A stretch of DNA of 64,000 nt, taken from contig OZ006987.1 in the NCBI GenBank assembly GCA_963931055.1, forward strand, positions 1,922,001 through 1,986,000. Reading direction: 5' to 3'. Under the pieces are notes generated by a model. It saw only the letters and a list, made by a program, of their open reading frames with translations. It did no database searches and was not told where the DNA came from. A program made the translations under genes and the position numbers. Within the stretch, counting starts at the first letter, position 1. Every line of letters begins with the position of its first letter. Positions 34,340 to 43,813 of this stretch are shown here, in pieces. The stretch is from Coprenecus sp949297365. Lineage in GTDB: Bacteria > Bacteroidota > Bacteroidia > Bacteroidales > UBA932.

Positions 34340-35506
34340 ATGAAAAAGTTTATCTATTTCGCGGCCGCTGCATTGGTGTTTGCCAGCGCCGCATCCTGTG
34401 AGCAGAACGGAGGAGAGACGGACATCACCAATCCCTACGATGAGCAGTTCGCCAAAATAGCAGACCGTTTTGTCAACGAAACTGTAATTCCTACCTATGA
34501 GGCTCTTTCTACATCAACGGCCGAGCTGGAGACTCTGCTGCAGCAGCTCAAGGAAGACAAGTCCCAGGCCACCTTGGAGGCCACCTGCGAGAAATTCCTT
34601 GAAGCCCGCGCCTGGTGGGAAAAAAGTGAGGCCTTCCTTTTCGGACCGGCCACGGATTTCGGAGTGGACCCTCATATCGACTCATGGCCTCTCGATGTGG
34701 ACGCCCTCAATATGGCCCTGAGCAACACTGACCAGATCAATGCCATGAACGGAGAGGGCGGCGATCAGTTTGCCGGTGACAATCTCGGCAACACCGTTCT
34801 GGGTTTCCATGGCATCGAGTACATCCTTTTTGAGAACGGCGGTCCTAAGAATGTAGCCGATATCAATGAGCTGCATCTCATCTATGCCGCTGCAGTGGCA
34901 GGCGACCTGCGCAACCGCTGCTGGCAGATGGAACTCGGCTGGGCCGGTGAAGACGGAGTCGCTGCAGAGCGTCTGGAAAAAGTGGCTGACCAGCTTGAGC
35001 TCCCTTACACTGTCAACGGTGGGACTTCCTCATACGGAGACAATATGCTCAATGCCGGCAAGCCCGGAAGTTCCTACAGCAGCATGACCTCGGCCATGGA
35101 GGCTATTATCGACGGCTGCAAGACCATCGCCGACGAGGTGGGCACCATGAAGATAGGCAAGCCTTATTCGGGAGAGGACCCCAACTATATCGAGTCTCCC
35201 TACAGCCATAAGTCGATTCAGGACTTCTATGACAATATAATCAGCATCCAGAGCGTCTATATGGGCGGCATCGAGGGAAACCGTGACGAGGCCAATTCCC
35301 TTCACGGCTTCCTGGCTGAGCACAACAAGACTGTGGATGATGCGGTGATGGCCGCTATCGACAATGCTCTCGCCAAGATTCAGGCCATGAAAGCTCCTTT
35401 CGTCAACAATATCAACGACCCTTCGGCCGGTGAGGCAAGCGAGGCCTGCAAGGCTCTCGATGAGGTTCTCGGCCAGGCCAAGGATGCCGTACGCAACGTA
35501 GAGTAA
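34340..35506 (+). CDS. imelysin-family (M75/IrpA) lipoprotein, putative iron-uptake protein
   Basis: 388 residues. Lipoprotein signal MKKFIYFAAAALVFASAASC. The helical-bundle imelysin domain contains the family motif GxHxxE as GFHGIEYILF (His157, Glu160), together with EARAWWEKSEAFLFGPATDF and DPHIDSWPLD. Imelysin-like proteins such as IrpA/ICMP act in iron uptake; peptidase activity is doubtful. 35 bases after the porin and 6 before the di-haem protein. The context suggests periplasm-facing handling of iron at the inner side of the outer membrane. Confidence 0.92.
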   Translation: MKKFIYFAAAALVFASAASCEQNGGETDITNPYDEQFAKIADRFVNETVIPTYEALSTSTAELETLLQQLKEDKSQATLEATCEKFLEARAWWEKSEAFLFGPATDFGVDPHIDSWPLDVDALNMALSNTDQINAMNGEGGDQFAGDNLGNTVLGFHGIEYILFENGGPKNVADINELHLIYAAAVAGDLRNRCWQMELGWAGEDGVAAERLEKVADQLELPYTVNGGTSSYGDNMLNAGKPGSSYSSMTSAMEAIIDGCKTIADEVGTMKIGKPYSGEDPNYIESPYSHKSIQDFYDNIISIQSVYMGGIEGNRDEANSLHGFLAEHNKTVDDAVMAAIDNALAKIQAMKAPFVNNINDPSAGEASEACKALDEVLGQAKDAVRNVE

Positions 35507-35512
35507 CAAACT

Positions 35513-37144
35513 ATGAAATTCAGATACCTTTCATTACTGGCAGCCGCAGCCATTGCCTTGACAGCCTGCCATGAAGACCCCAACGGCAAGGATCCTGACA
35601 ACAACGGAACGGATCCTGATGTTAATCCCGAGATATACGCCGGAGGTCTTCTCGGAACTACATTCAACTCATCTGCATCGGCATTTGAGGACCCTGCTCC
35701 TGCCGTAGAAAAAGCCGGTCTCACTGACCGGTTCAAATACGGCGAGTATTTCTTTGAGCGCTCCTATACCCAGACCGCCGAACCTTTCGACGGTCTCGGT
35801 CCGCTCTACATCCGCAATTCCTGTCAGGCCTGCCACCCCGGATACGGTCACGGCAAGCGCATGGAACGCTACCGCTGGGACGACTGGGGCAACGGCTATC
35901 TGCTGGTAGTCTATGACAAGAGCAACGATGCTTATCTGTCCTCCCTCACCGGTATGCCTCAGACTGCGGCGGTGGAGCCTTTCAAGGCCCCTCTGGACGA
36001 GGACCAGATAACCATCCAGTGGCTCACATACGTAGACGAGTGGGGCAACAAGTTTCCGGATGGGGAAACATACGAGCTTATCTATCCGGAAGTGACCATA
36101 CCCAAGAGCGCTTTCTACGTGCCTATCCAGTCCGGCGGCAAGGACATCCCTCATTCCCAGGTGGGCGTGCGGCTTGAGACCACTATCGGAATCTACGGTA
36201 CAGGTCTGCTGGACGCTATCCCCGACGATTCCCTTAAGGCCCAGTACGCAAAGGAAGAGGCGATGGGCATCCCTATCAATCCGGCATTTTTCTCCGGAGG
36301 CGAGTGGGTGAAGCAGTATTCAAACACTCTTCAGGGTGATGGCGAGCAGCATCCATTCCGCTTTACCTACGCCCTCTCCCGCGGCGCTCTGCAGGATGGT
36401 CCCGGTGCCAATGCTATCTGGAACATCACCAATGTTACCCGCAGCGACCGCCGCTACCACTATATGACCGCTGCATACGCCACTACCGCTTCCCAGGATC
36501 CCGATGTTCAGAACGGCTTCTATGCCTTCCTGGATAACTTCGAGACAAAGTATCCCGAAGCCAAGGACAGATGGCGTACCGGTGACGTAGAGGCCGATAT
36601 CTACAAGTTCCTGATGGCCCAGGACCTTCCCGTTGAAATGAGCGATGAAGAGTATACCGACCTGATGATCTGGCACCGCGGCCTGGCCGTACCTGCCGCA
36701 CGAAACCTTGATGACGAGGATGTACAGCGCGGCCGTCAGCTTTTCCGCGAAATCGGCTGCGCCACCTGCCACCGTCCTTCATGGACTACCGGACCTGACG
36801 AGTTCAACGATCCCAATAACTTTTTCGCCCGCGGCGATACAGAGCTGCCGAAATATCCCAACCAGACTATCTGGCCTTACAGCGACTTGATCCAGCACCA
36901 GCTTTTCATGCAGAACGATATCCGCGGCGGATGGTGCCGCACGACCCCTCTCTGGGGCAGAGGCCTGTCCCTGATATGTTCGGGACACAGCGACCGCCTG
37001 CACGATGCCCGTGCCCGTAATGTGGTAGAGGCCATCATGTGGCACGGCAATGCGCAGAGTCACGCACGCCAGTCTGTAGAGAAGTTCCGCGAGTTGAGCA
37101 AGGAGGACCGCGATGCCGTAGTAAAATTCATTGAAGCCATCTAA
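35513..37144 (+). CDS. di-haem oxidoreductase-like (DHOR, DUF1111) lipoprotein
   Basis: 543 residues. Lipoprotein signal MKFRYLSLLAAAAIALTAC. Two c-type haem motifs: CQACH (104-108) in RNSCQACHPGYGHG and CATCH (416-420) in EIGCATCHRPSW. A conserved ALSRGALQDGPGANAIWNIT core and C-terminal EAIMWHGNAQSHARQSVEKF are DHOR features. Such proteins are paired with imelysins in many bacteria and probably oxidise a thiol or ligand, or reduce a metal. It depends on cytochrome c maturation, which the next gene provides; the two overlap by 14 bases. Confidence 0.92.
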   Translation: MKFRYLSLLAAAAIALTACHEDPNGKDPDNNGTDPDVNPEIYAGGLLGTTFNSSASAFEDPAPAVEKAGLTDRFKYGEYFFERSYTQTAEPFDGLGPLYIRNSCQACHPGYGHGKRMERYRWDDWGNGYLLVVYDKSNDAYLSSLTGMPQTAAVEPFKAPLDEDQITIQWLTYVDEWGNKFPDGETYELIYPEVTIPKSAFYVPIQSGGKDIPHSQVGVRLETTIGIYGTGLLDAIPDDSLKAQYAKEEAMGIPINPAFFSGGEWVKQYSNTLQGDGEQHPFRFTYALSRGALQDGPGANAIWNITNVTRSDRRYHYMTAAYATTASQDPDVQNGFYAFLDNFETKYPEAKDRWRTGDVEADIYKFLMAQDLPVEMSDEEYTDLMIWHRGLAVPAARNLDDEDVQRGRQLFREIGCATCHRPSWTTGPDEFNDPNNFFARGDTELPKYPNQTIWPYSDLIQHQLFMQNDIRGGWCRTTPLWGRGLSLICSGHSDRLHDARARNVVEAIMWHGNAQSHARQSVEKFRELSKEDRDAVVKFIEAI

Positions 37145-39275
37145 GCAATTGGACAAGATAGTAAAATACACTGCATTCGGGGCAGTTGCAGTCCTGACTG
37201 CAATTCTGATCCTCGCTACCGTACTGGAGAAATCCTGCGGTAGCGGGGTTGTTTTTGAGTACATATACCGCTCGCCGGTATTTGCCCTGCTGTGGGTGCT
37301 GGCCGTGGCTGCATGCACTGTTACCATTGTACGCTGCGGCCATACTCTTCCCTTGGCGGTCAGCGCCATGCACCTGTCATTTGTCTTCATACTCATGGGG
37401 GCGCTCATGACATTTCTCGTGGGGGAGAAGGGGACCCTGCATCTGCGCACGGACGGAGAAACTGTAAGAACATTTGATTGTGATGACGGGAGCACCAAGG
37501 CACTGCCATTCGATGTCTCCCTGAAGGAATTTAAGATAGACTTTTATCGCGGGACAACCGCCCCTATGGATTACCGCAGCCTTATCGTCATACACGATGC
37601 CGGGCAGGAACTGGAGCGGGAGGTGTCGATGAACCGGATATGCCGTCACCGCGGATACCGTTTCTACCAGGCGTCCTACGATACCGATCTGCATGGGACG
37701 ACTCTGTCAGTGAGCAGGGACACCTGGGGCATTGCATTGACCTATTCCGGATTTATTTTACTGATAGGAAGCATGATACTGCACTTCTTCAATCCCTCGG
37801 GGAGTTTCCGTACTGCACTGAGGAGAGTCTCTAAAGGGATAGCTGTCTGTGCCGGAGCAATTCTGCTGGCATCCTGCTCACCGGACCGCGAAGATGTTCC
37901 CAAGACACTTCCGAAAGACCTTGCAGAGGATTTCGGAGAACTGTATGTCTATTACAACGACCGGGTTACCTCCGTCCGGACTCTCGCCCGTGAATTCACT
38001 ATGAAACTTACCGGACGCCAGTCATACAGGGGGCTCACTCCGCAGCAGGTGCTTTCCGGCTGGATGTTCTACTACGACAGCTGGAAACGGGAACCGATGA
38101 TAGAGGTGAAGGGCCGCGGACGGCTGCCTCTGACGGATCTGAATCCGGAGGAGGAACAGTTTCAGGTGGTGAGTATGGCCGCTACATGGTCTATAATCAG
38201 GATTTTCCCATACGTAGGAGAGGATGGGACAGTGATGTGGTACGCATCGACGGATACGCTTCCATTTGACATGGACAGCGGAGAATGGCTTTTTGTCCGC
38301 AAGGTGTTGGGACTGGTGCGGGAAGATGTGGTTCTCGGGGACTATGACGGGGCTTCGGAAGTGCTTGCGAAGCTACGGATGTGGCAGGAGGAAAAATGCG
38401 GAGCGGACAATCTTCCCACCAATACCGTATGGCAGGCGGAGCAGCTGTACAATACCGTTGACCGTCCCAAGCCTGCGGCGGTGGCGGCCCTCACCGCAGG
38501 GATTCTGCTTTTCGTTCTGACTTGTGCAGGTATGACGTCTCCGGCCTTGCGCAGAGTCTGCAGCAGGAGCGTGCGCCCCGCGGCGATACTGACGGGCGTG
38601 TTCTTTCTATATCTGACCCTCCTGTTGATACTCAGATGGGTGGCTTCGGGGCACGTGCCCATGAGCAACGGATTCGAGACCATGATGATGATAGCATGGT
38701 CATCATGCGTGCTGTCCCTCGCTTTGTTCCGAAAGCTACCGGTAATACAGCCTTTCGCCATGCTGATGTGCGGTTTCGCACTTCTGGTAGCATCGATAGG
38801 GGAGTCCGATCCCGGGATGACTTCGCTGATGCCGGTACTGTCCTCACCTCTGCTTTCTGTCCATGTAGCCTGTATGATGATATCCTATTCTCTCCTTGGG
38901 CTGCTGGCCCTCAACGGGGTGATGGGTATATGGGCCGGACGCGGCTCTTCTCCTGAAGCGCAGGAAGCGTCCTCATCCCTGGCGGATGTAGGCAGACTGC
39001 TGCTGTATCCGGCGCTATTTCTGCTGGTTACCGGTACTGTCATCGGTGCGGTATGGGCCAATGTATCATGGGGGCGCTACTGGGCCTGGGATCCAAAGGA
39101 GGTGTGGGCCCTGATTACGATTATTGTGTATGCGGCCGCGCTGCACTCCCGTTCCCTGAGGTTTCTTGCTGCCCCTAAGGCGTTCCACCGGTACAGCGCA
39201 GCCGCATTCCTGTGTGTGCTGATTACCTACTTCGGAGTCAACTTTTTCCTCGGCGGTATGCATTCCTACGCTTAG
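37131..39275 (+). CDS. CcsBA-type cytochrome c haem lyase (fused ResB-like and CcsA)
   Basis: 714 residues. The N-terminal ResB/CcsB-like half (about 1-440) has membrane helices, with a periplasmic loop between, near ILILATVLEKSCGSGVVFEY, ALLWVLAVAACTVTIV, FVFILMGALMTFLV and LTYSGFILLIGSMILHFFNP. The C-terminal CcsA half has NGFETMMMIAW and the haem-handling WWD region WGRYWAWDPKEVWALI (from Trp647). Histidines in LSVHVACMMISYSLLG and LHSRSLRF fit haem ligands. System II enzymes attach haem to CxxCH outside the inner membrane. Its place in this operon indicates dedication to the DHOR protein upstream. Confidence 0.9.
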   Translation: MKPSKQLDKIVKYTAFGAVAVLTAILILATVLEKSCGSGVVFEYIYRSPVFALLWVLAVAACTVTIVRCGHTLPLAVSAMHLSFVFILMGALMTFLVGEKGTLHLRTDGETVRTFDCDDGSTKALPFDVSLKEFKIDFYRGTTAPMDYRSLIVIHDAGQELEREVSMNRICRHRGYRFYQASYDTDLHGTTLSVSRDTWGIALTYSGFILLIGSMILHFFNPSGSFRTALRRVSKGIAVCAGAILLASCSPDREDVPKTLPKDLAEDFGELYVYYNDRVTSVRTLAREFTMKLTGRQSYRGLTPQQVLSGWMFYYDSWKREPMIEVKGRGRLPLTDLNPEEEQFQVVSMAATWSIIRIFPYVGEDGTVMWYASTDTLPFDMDSGEWLFVRKVLGLVREDVVLGDYDGASEVLAKLRMWQEEKCGADNLPTNTVWQAEQLYNTVDRPKPAAVAALTAGILLFVLTCAGMTSPALRRVCSRSVRPAAILTGVFFLYLTLLLILRWVASGHVPMSNGFETMMMIAWSSCVLSLALFRKLPVIQPFAMLMCGFALLVASIGESDPGMTSLMPVLSSPLLSVHVACMMISYSLLGLLALNGVMGIWAGRGSSPEAQEASSSLADVGRLLLYPALFLLVTGTVIGAVWANVSWGRYWAWDPKEVWALITIIVYAAALHSRSLRFLAAPKAFHRYSAAAFLCVLITYFGVNFFLGGMHSYA

Positions 39276-41035
39276 CGGACGGATTGCTCCGTTTGGGTAT
39301 TGTTCTGCAATTTCCATCCGGACGTGTTTTCCTGAATGTTCCACAAATGAGCGTAAAGCCCTTTCTGCTGGATAAGTTCGTCATGTGTTCCCTCTTCCTT
39401 TATCTTTCCGTCGTCCAGGACGATGATGTGGTCGGCATCTTTTATGGTCTTGAGCCTGTGGGCTATGGCAATGACGGTGCGTCCTTTAATCAAAGAGTCG
39501 ATGGCCTTCTGCACCTCCACTTCATTTTCAGGGTCGAGCGAGGCGGTAGCTTCGTCCAATAGGATAACAGGCGCGTCTTTCAGTATGGCGCGGGCGATGG
39601 ATATGCGCTGCTTCTCCCCTCCGGACAAGGTACAGCCACCTTCGCCCACCATCGTGTCGTAGCCCTGCGGCAAGCGCATGATGAAGTCGTGGCAACAGGC
39701 TTTCTTGGCGGCGGCAATGATTTCCTCGTCCGTCGCGTCTGTCTTGCCGAAACGGATATTGTTGCGTATCGTGTCTTGAAACAGATAGACATCTTGGAAC
39801 ACCATAGAGATATGGCTCATCAGGCTTTCGGGAGCTATTTCGTCCATCGGCATACCGCCAAAGAAGATACGTCCCTGCTGTGGGTCGTAGAAACGGGCGC
39901 AAAGTTTTATCACCGTACTTTTCCCACTTCCAGAAGGACCTACAAGAGCCGTCAAAGAGTTTTTGGGGAGCGTGACGGTTATGTCGTGCAGCACTTCCTT
40001 GTCCTGATAGGCAAACGATACATGCTCAAACCGGATGTCGCCTGCCGCCGGGGATTGCCGTTCTCCTTTCATTTCCGGCTCGTTCATTAAGGAAAGAATA
40101 CGTCCTCCTGCAATGGAAAAGTATCGGAACTCGGTGAAATTGGTCAGGGCGGAAGTCAGTGGGTCGAACACACGGGAGCCGACCACGAGAAACAGCACGA
40201 ACACAAGGATAGAAAGTTGTCCTCCCAGCAAGAGGTAAGTGCCGCACAGTACCATCATCGTCAGCCCGGCACGAACTATCGTGATGCTCAACAAGACGAA
40301 CGGCCCTAACAGGGCTTCCTGACGGATGCAGGCACGGCGAAGTTCTGCAAAGGCATCGCGCAGCCGGACGAAACGGTCGCCTAACAGATTGTAGGCTTTC
40401 ATTACCCGGATGCCCTGCAAGTATTCCTCCAATCGGTTTCCTGCATTTATCTTCGCCTGGATTTGCCTGCCGCTCAGACTTCGCTGCGCCTTTGTGCTTG
40501 CCCATAGGACGAGCAAGGCAAGCGGCAAAGCGGCAAACATACTGACTGCCATTCTCCAATCTATCCATATCAATGAAGCAAAAGCCAGCACTGGCATTAC
40601 CACTGCGCCCATCAATTGGGGCAGATGGTGAGAAATTCCCGTTTCTGCCATCATGAAATCCGTAATCAGCATGGAGGATAAGTCGCCGGGGTCACGCCTT
40701 GAAAGGAATCCTAATGAAAGTTTCCGCAGGTGTTCCGCCAGTGACAAACGTCCCGAAGCACTCATTTCGTAGGCTCCACGGAAATTGGCACGGTAAGATG
40801 CCCTTTCCGCCAAAGCCATGACCAGCATATAAATGGCCATAACGCCGAATATCCACCAAAGACGGGTCGTGTCGAGCGGCTGTCCGCTTCCGTCAAACGC
40901 ATTGAAAATGATGCGTATCGCCTCTATGGAAAGGCAAAACGGCACGATATTCACTAAGTTGGCAAGCATGGTGTATCCCACGGGCTTGTAAAGCCGTTCG
41001 GTATGTCCTATTGTAATGTTTTTGATTGCATTCAT
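39272..41035 (-). CDS. ABC exporter half-transporter (second of pair)
   Basis: 587 residues. A six-helix ABC membrane domain (about 1-310) is fused to an ATPase domain: Walker A GPSGSGKSTVIKL, signature LSGGEKQRISIARAILKDAP, Walker B VILLDEATASLDPENEVEVQ, H-loop IAHRLKTIKDADHIIV. It starts 18 bases after its partner and converges with the CcsBA gene, overlapping it by 4 bases. The pair resembles YbtPQ/IrtAB-like heterodimers that move siderophores or lipophilic compounds; the direction cannot be read from sequence. Confidence 0.92.
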   Translation of the reverse strand: MNAIKNITIGHTERLYKPVGYTMLANLVNIVPFCLSIEAIRIIFNAFDGSGQPLDTTRLWWIFGVMAIYMLVMALAERASYRANFRGAYEMSASGRLSLAEHLRKLSLGFLSRRDPGDLSSMLITDFMMAETGISHHLPQLMGAVVMPVLAFASLIWIDWRMAVSMFAALPLALLVLWASTKAQRSLSGRQIQAKINAGNRLEEYLQGIRVMKAYNLLGDRFVRLRDAFAELRRACIRQEALLGPFVLLSITIVRAGLTMMVLCGTYLLLGGQLSILVFVLFLVVGSRVFDPLTSALTNFTEFRYFSIAGGRILSLMNEPEMKGERQSPAAGDIRFEHVSFAYQDKEVLHDITVTLPKNSLTALVGPSGSGKSTVIKLCARFYDPQQGRIFFGGMPMDEIAPESLMSHISMVFQDVYLFQDTIRNNIRFGKTDATDEEIIAAAKKACCHDFIMRLPQGYDTMVGEGGCTLSGGEKQRISIARAILKDAPVILLDEATASLDPENEVEVQKAIDSLIKGRTVIAIAHRLKTIKDADHIIVLDDGKIKEEGTHDELIQQKGLYAHLWNIQENTSGWKLQNNTQTEQSVR

Positions 41036-41053
41036 ATACAGTTCTCCTTTTAT

Positions 41054-42856
41054 TTAGTTTTTGTTCAACGTCCAATGGTATGCGCTCGTATAGGCATCCC
41101 ACATATTTTTATATACACCCTCCGTCACGGACAGCTGTTCATGCTTTCCGCATTGCACAATGCGTCCTTCTTTCATGACGACAATCTGATGTGCGGAGAT
41201 GATGGAAGAAAGGCGATGGGCAATCACAATGACCGTTTTGTCCTTTATCAGTGACTGCAAAGCCATCTGCATTTTATGTTCGTTTTCAGGGTCGGCAAAT
41301 GCCGTTGCTTCGTCCAGCACCAGTATCGGCGCATTCTTCAATATGGCACGAGCTACACATATCCGTTGGGCTTCACCGCCGGACAGGAATACACCTTTAT
41401 CGCCTATCCTTGTTTCGTAGCCTTGCGGCAAACGCTCTATGAAATCGTGGCATTGGGCAGCTTTCGCAGCGGCTATTACCTTTTCTTTTGTAGCATCTGG
41501 AGAACCTACGGCAATGTTCTCATATAATGTGTCGTAAAAAAGGAAAGTGTCTTGAAATACAAATGAAACCATGTCCATCAGTTTTGCCGTATCTATCTGA
41601 CGAATGTCAATGCCTCCTATACAAATTTCCCCTTGCTCCACATCCCAGAACCGGGGTATTAGGTTGGCAACCGTTGATTTTCCGCTTCCTGAAGGACCGA
41701 CAAGGGCGGTTATCTTTCCTTGTGGAGCTATGAAACAGACATCACGCAGGGCTTCCGTCCGTGTTCCCTGTTCCGTGTTTTCGTAGGAAAATGACACATG
41801 ACGAAACTCCACATCGTAAGCGGTCGGCACTTGCGGATGTTCCGGCTCCGGCACAGGCTTCTTTTCCAATATGCGGTCAATACGGTTTACTCCTTCGTTG
41901 ATGTCGCGCGTATTCCCTCCTAAAAAAGTCAGTTTGTAAACGGGCGAAGCCATACCCGGTCCCATGATAATGAAGAACAGCCATACTACCGCCAATGACA
42001 AGGATTGCGAACTGGCTTGCATCAGCAAGATGCCCATAGGAAGAATAAACGTTACCATCGAGTTCAGCAGGACAGTGAATGCCACCATACCGTTCTGATA
42101 AGTATCGCAGCATTTCAAGGCGAATGTCTTGTATGCCTGAATCTCGGCATTGAACTGACGGAACGAACGGACACTTTGCCCGAATATCTTAACGACGGGC
42201 ATTCCCCGCACATACTGCACGGCAGACGCGCTCATCTTTTCCTGGGCATCGTAATAGATGGACATGAACTCCCTTGCCCTTTTCCCCATGAAGTTGGAGA
42301 ATTGCAGGAACAGGCTAAGCACCACGACCGCCAGACAGACCACCGTCAGCCACACATCCAGCGAGAAAAAGATGACCAGCATTACCACTACCGTTGCCAT
42401 TACATTGACCAAATCCGGGATGGTATGGGCAATGAACCCCTCTATCTTCTCGATGTTCTGGTCCATTGTTTTCTTAATAGATCCCGTAGAAGTGTTGTTC
42501 AGATACCCTAAAGGCAGTTTGCCGATATGTTCGGACAGACGGACTCGCAGCCCGTACAGAATGCGGAAAGCTGCTACATGCGAGGACATCAGGGCGGCAT
42601 ACAACAATACCAGGCCACAGGCAAGTCCTCCGAATGCAATCCATCCCCAGCGCATCATATACGTCCCGTCCGAAGCGGCGGGATTTCCTCCATGCGTCAG
42701 CAATTCTTTCAAGACTTCATAAACCGCCCAATAGGGCACGAGCATACACACCGCACTGCCGGCAGACAATACGCCTGCCAGGATAAGCAGACCTTTCCTT
42801 TGCCCCGCTATCTCGAACAGGCGGGACAGACCTTCTTTCTTTTTTGACTTTTCCAT
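41054..42856 (-). CDS. ABC exporter half-transporter (first of pair)
   Basis: 600 residues. Membrane domain with helices such as GLLILAGVLSAGSAVCMLVP, then ATPase: Walker A GPSGSGKSTVANL, signature LSGGEAQRICVARAILKNAP, Walker B LVLDEATAFADPENEHKMQM, H-loop IAHRLSSIISAHQIVV. The Asp after DEATA is Phe-Ala-Asp, as in YbtP-like proteins. It starts 10 bases after the methyltransferase stop. With the second half-transporter it forms a probable heterodimer under TetR control. Confidence 0.92.
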   Translation of the reverse strand: MEKSKKKEGLSRLFEIAGQRKGLLILAGVLSAGSAVCMLVPYWAVYEVLKELLTHGGNPAASDGTYMMRWGWIAFGGLACGLVLLYAALMSSHVAAFRILYGLRVRLSEHIGKLPLGYLNNTSTGSIKKTMDQNIEKIEGFIAHTIPDLVNVMATVVVMLVIFFSLDVWLTVVCLAVVVLSLFLQFSNFMGKRAREFMSIYYDAQEKMSASAVQYVRGMPVVKIFGQSVRSFRQFNAEIQAYKTFALKCCDTYQNGMVAFTVLLNSMVTFILPMGILLMQASSQSLSLAVVWLFFIIMGPGMASPVYKLTFLGGNTRDINEGVNRIDRILEKKPVPEPEHPQVPTAYDVEFRHVSFSYENTEQGTRTEALRDVCFIAPQGKITALVGPSGSGKSTVANLIPRFWDVEQGEICIGGIDIRQIDTAKLMDMVSFVFQDTFLFYDTLYENIAVGSPDATKEKVIAAAKAAQCHDFIERLPQGYETRIGDKGVFLSGGEAQRICVARAILKNAPILVLDEATAFADPENEHKMQMALQSLIKDKTVIVIAHRLSSIISAHQIVVMKEGRIVQCGKHEQLSVTEGVYKNMWDAYTSAYHWTLNKN

Positions 42857-42866
42857 TGTTATTATG

Positions 42867-43688
42867 CTATTTTGATGTGATTTTATATCCGAGCAATGAA
42901 CTGAATTTGTAGCAGAGCCAAGGGATGCGCCCCAATATCTGCCCGAAGAAGAATCCCCAGCGTGAACGGAAGAACTTCATATAGTTAGCCTGTTCAATGA
43001 GCTTTAAAGACGGTTCCCATTGTTCCACCACATACCCGTTGCTTATGCCGGAACGGATTTGAGCCTCGTGTTTGCGGAGCGAATCGGGCTTCACACCATG
43101 TCGGCTCATTATCGTGCCGCACACGTCAAACCACAATTCACCTCCCCCGAAACGGTTTGCCACGTGATGCAGGAAGGATTTTACTTGCTTCTCGTAGAAG
43201 TACATCAGTACCCCCTCCACGATGAAGATAAATTCTGCTTCGGGGTGCTTCCGGCGCAGGTCATCCATCCAGTCGGTCTCCAACAAAGACGCTTCAATAT
43301 AGACATTGTCCGGCTGTTCGGGTATCAATTCCCGGCGTAGAGCAATGACCTCCGGCAAGTCAAGGTCATAAAAGACCGCTTTCCCGTCCCCGATACGCTG
43401 GAAACGGGTATCCAACCCACATCCCACATTCACGACAACCGGACGGGAATGCACTTCGATAAACCGTCGCACGGCACGGTCGAAATGCCATCCGCGCACC
43501 ACGCATCCCACTTCGCTCAGCTTTGCCCCGTCGAATTGGGAGTAATCGTATTCCAGACTGTCCGCCAGCCGTTCCGCTGCCTTGTCATACAGGATGGGAT
43601 TGTCCCGGCGGCTTTCTTTTGCCCTCATGTATAGCGGAATAAGCAGTGTTTCCGCCACAATGTTCTTAAACTCGTGTTTCTGTTTCAT
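42867..43688 (-). CDS. class I SAM-dependent methyltransferase (LCMT/PpmP-like)
   Basis: 273 residues from Met 43688 (MKQKHEFKNIVAETLLIPLY). A longer in-frame start at 43727 sits directly on the T-run of a terminator. Motif I is VVVNVGCGLDTRFQRI, with acidic post-motif FYDLDLPEVIALRRE and EFIFIVEGVLMYF, the leucine-carboxyl-methyltransferase-like group often seen in polyketide or small-molecule methylation. The C-terminal ANYMKFFRSRWGFFFGQILG is hydrophobic. Placed between TetR and an ABC pair, it may modify the transported compound. Substrate unknown. Confidence 0.85.
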   Translation of the reverse strand: MKQKHEFKNIVAETLLIPLYMRAKESRRDNPILYDKAAERLADSLEYDYSQFDGAKLSEVGCVVRGWHFDRAVRRFIEVHSRPVVVNVGCGLDTRFQRIGDGKAVFYDLDLPEVIALRRELIPEQPDNVYIEASLLETDWMDDLRRKHPEAEFIFIVEGVLMYFYEKQVKSFLHHVANRFGGGELWFDVCGTIMSRHGVKPDSLRKHEAQIRSGISNGYVVEQWEPSLKLIEQANYMKFFRSRWGFFFGQILGRIPWLCYKFSSLLGYKITSK

Positions 43689-43727
43689 ATCTTTATTTAT
43701 TAGTGAACGATATTCAGATTTGTTCAT

Positions 43728-43762
43728 AAAAAAAGGAGGAAACCTCCGTGAAGATTTCCTCC
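43728..43762 (-). terminator. rho-independent terminator or attenuator between tetR and the methyltransferase
   Basis: On the minus strand GGAGGAAA (43762-43755) pairs with TTTCCTCC (43742-43735), followed by seven T (43734-43728). An alternative inner stem GGAGG-TTT-CCTCC shares the right arm. It could make downstream expression lower than tetR or allow attenuation. Confidence 0.7.
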
Positions 43763-43813
43763 CTGCCAGCCGTCCTGACGCGGCTGATTGTCTGTATGTG
43801 CGTTGCCTGTATC

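Noticed and set aside
39272..42856. Calling the ABC pair yersiniabactin importers YbtPQ
   Set aside because: The resemblance is at family level only; no siderophore genes are present and the transport direction cannot be read from sequence, so no gene symbols were given.
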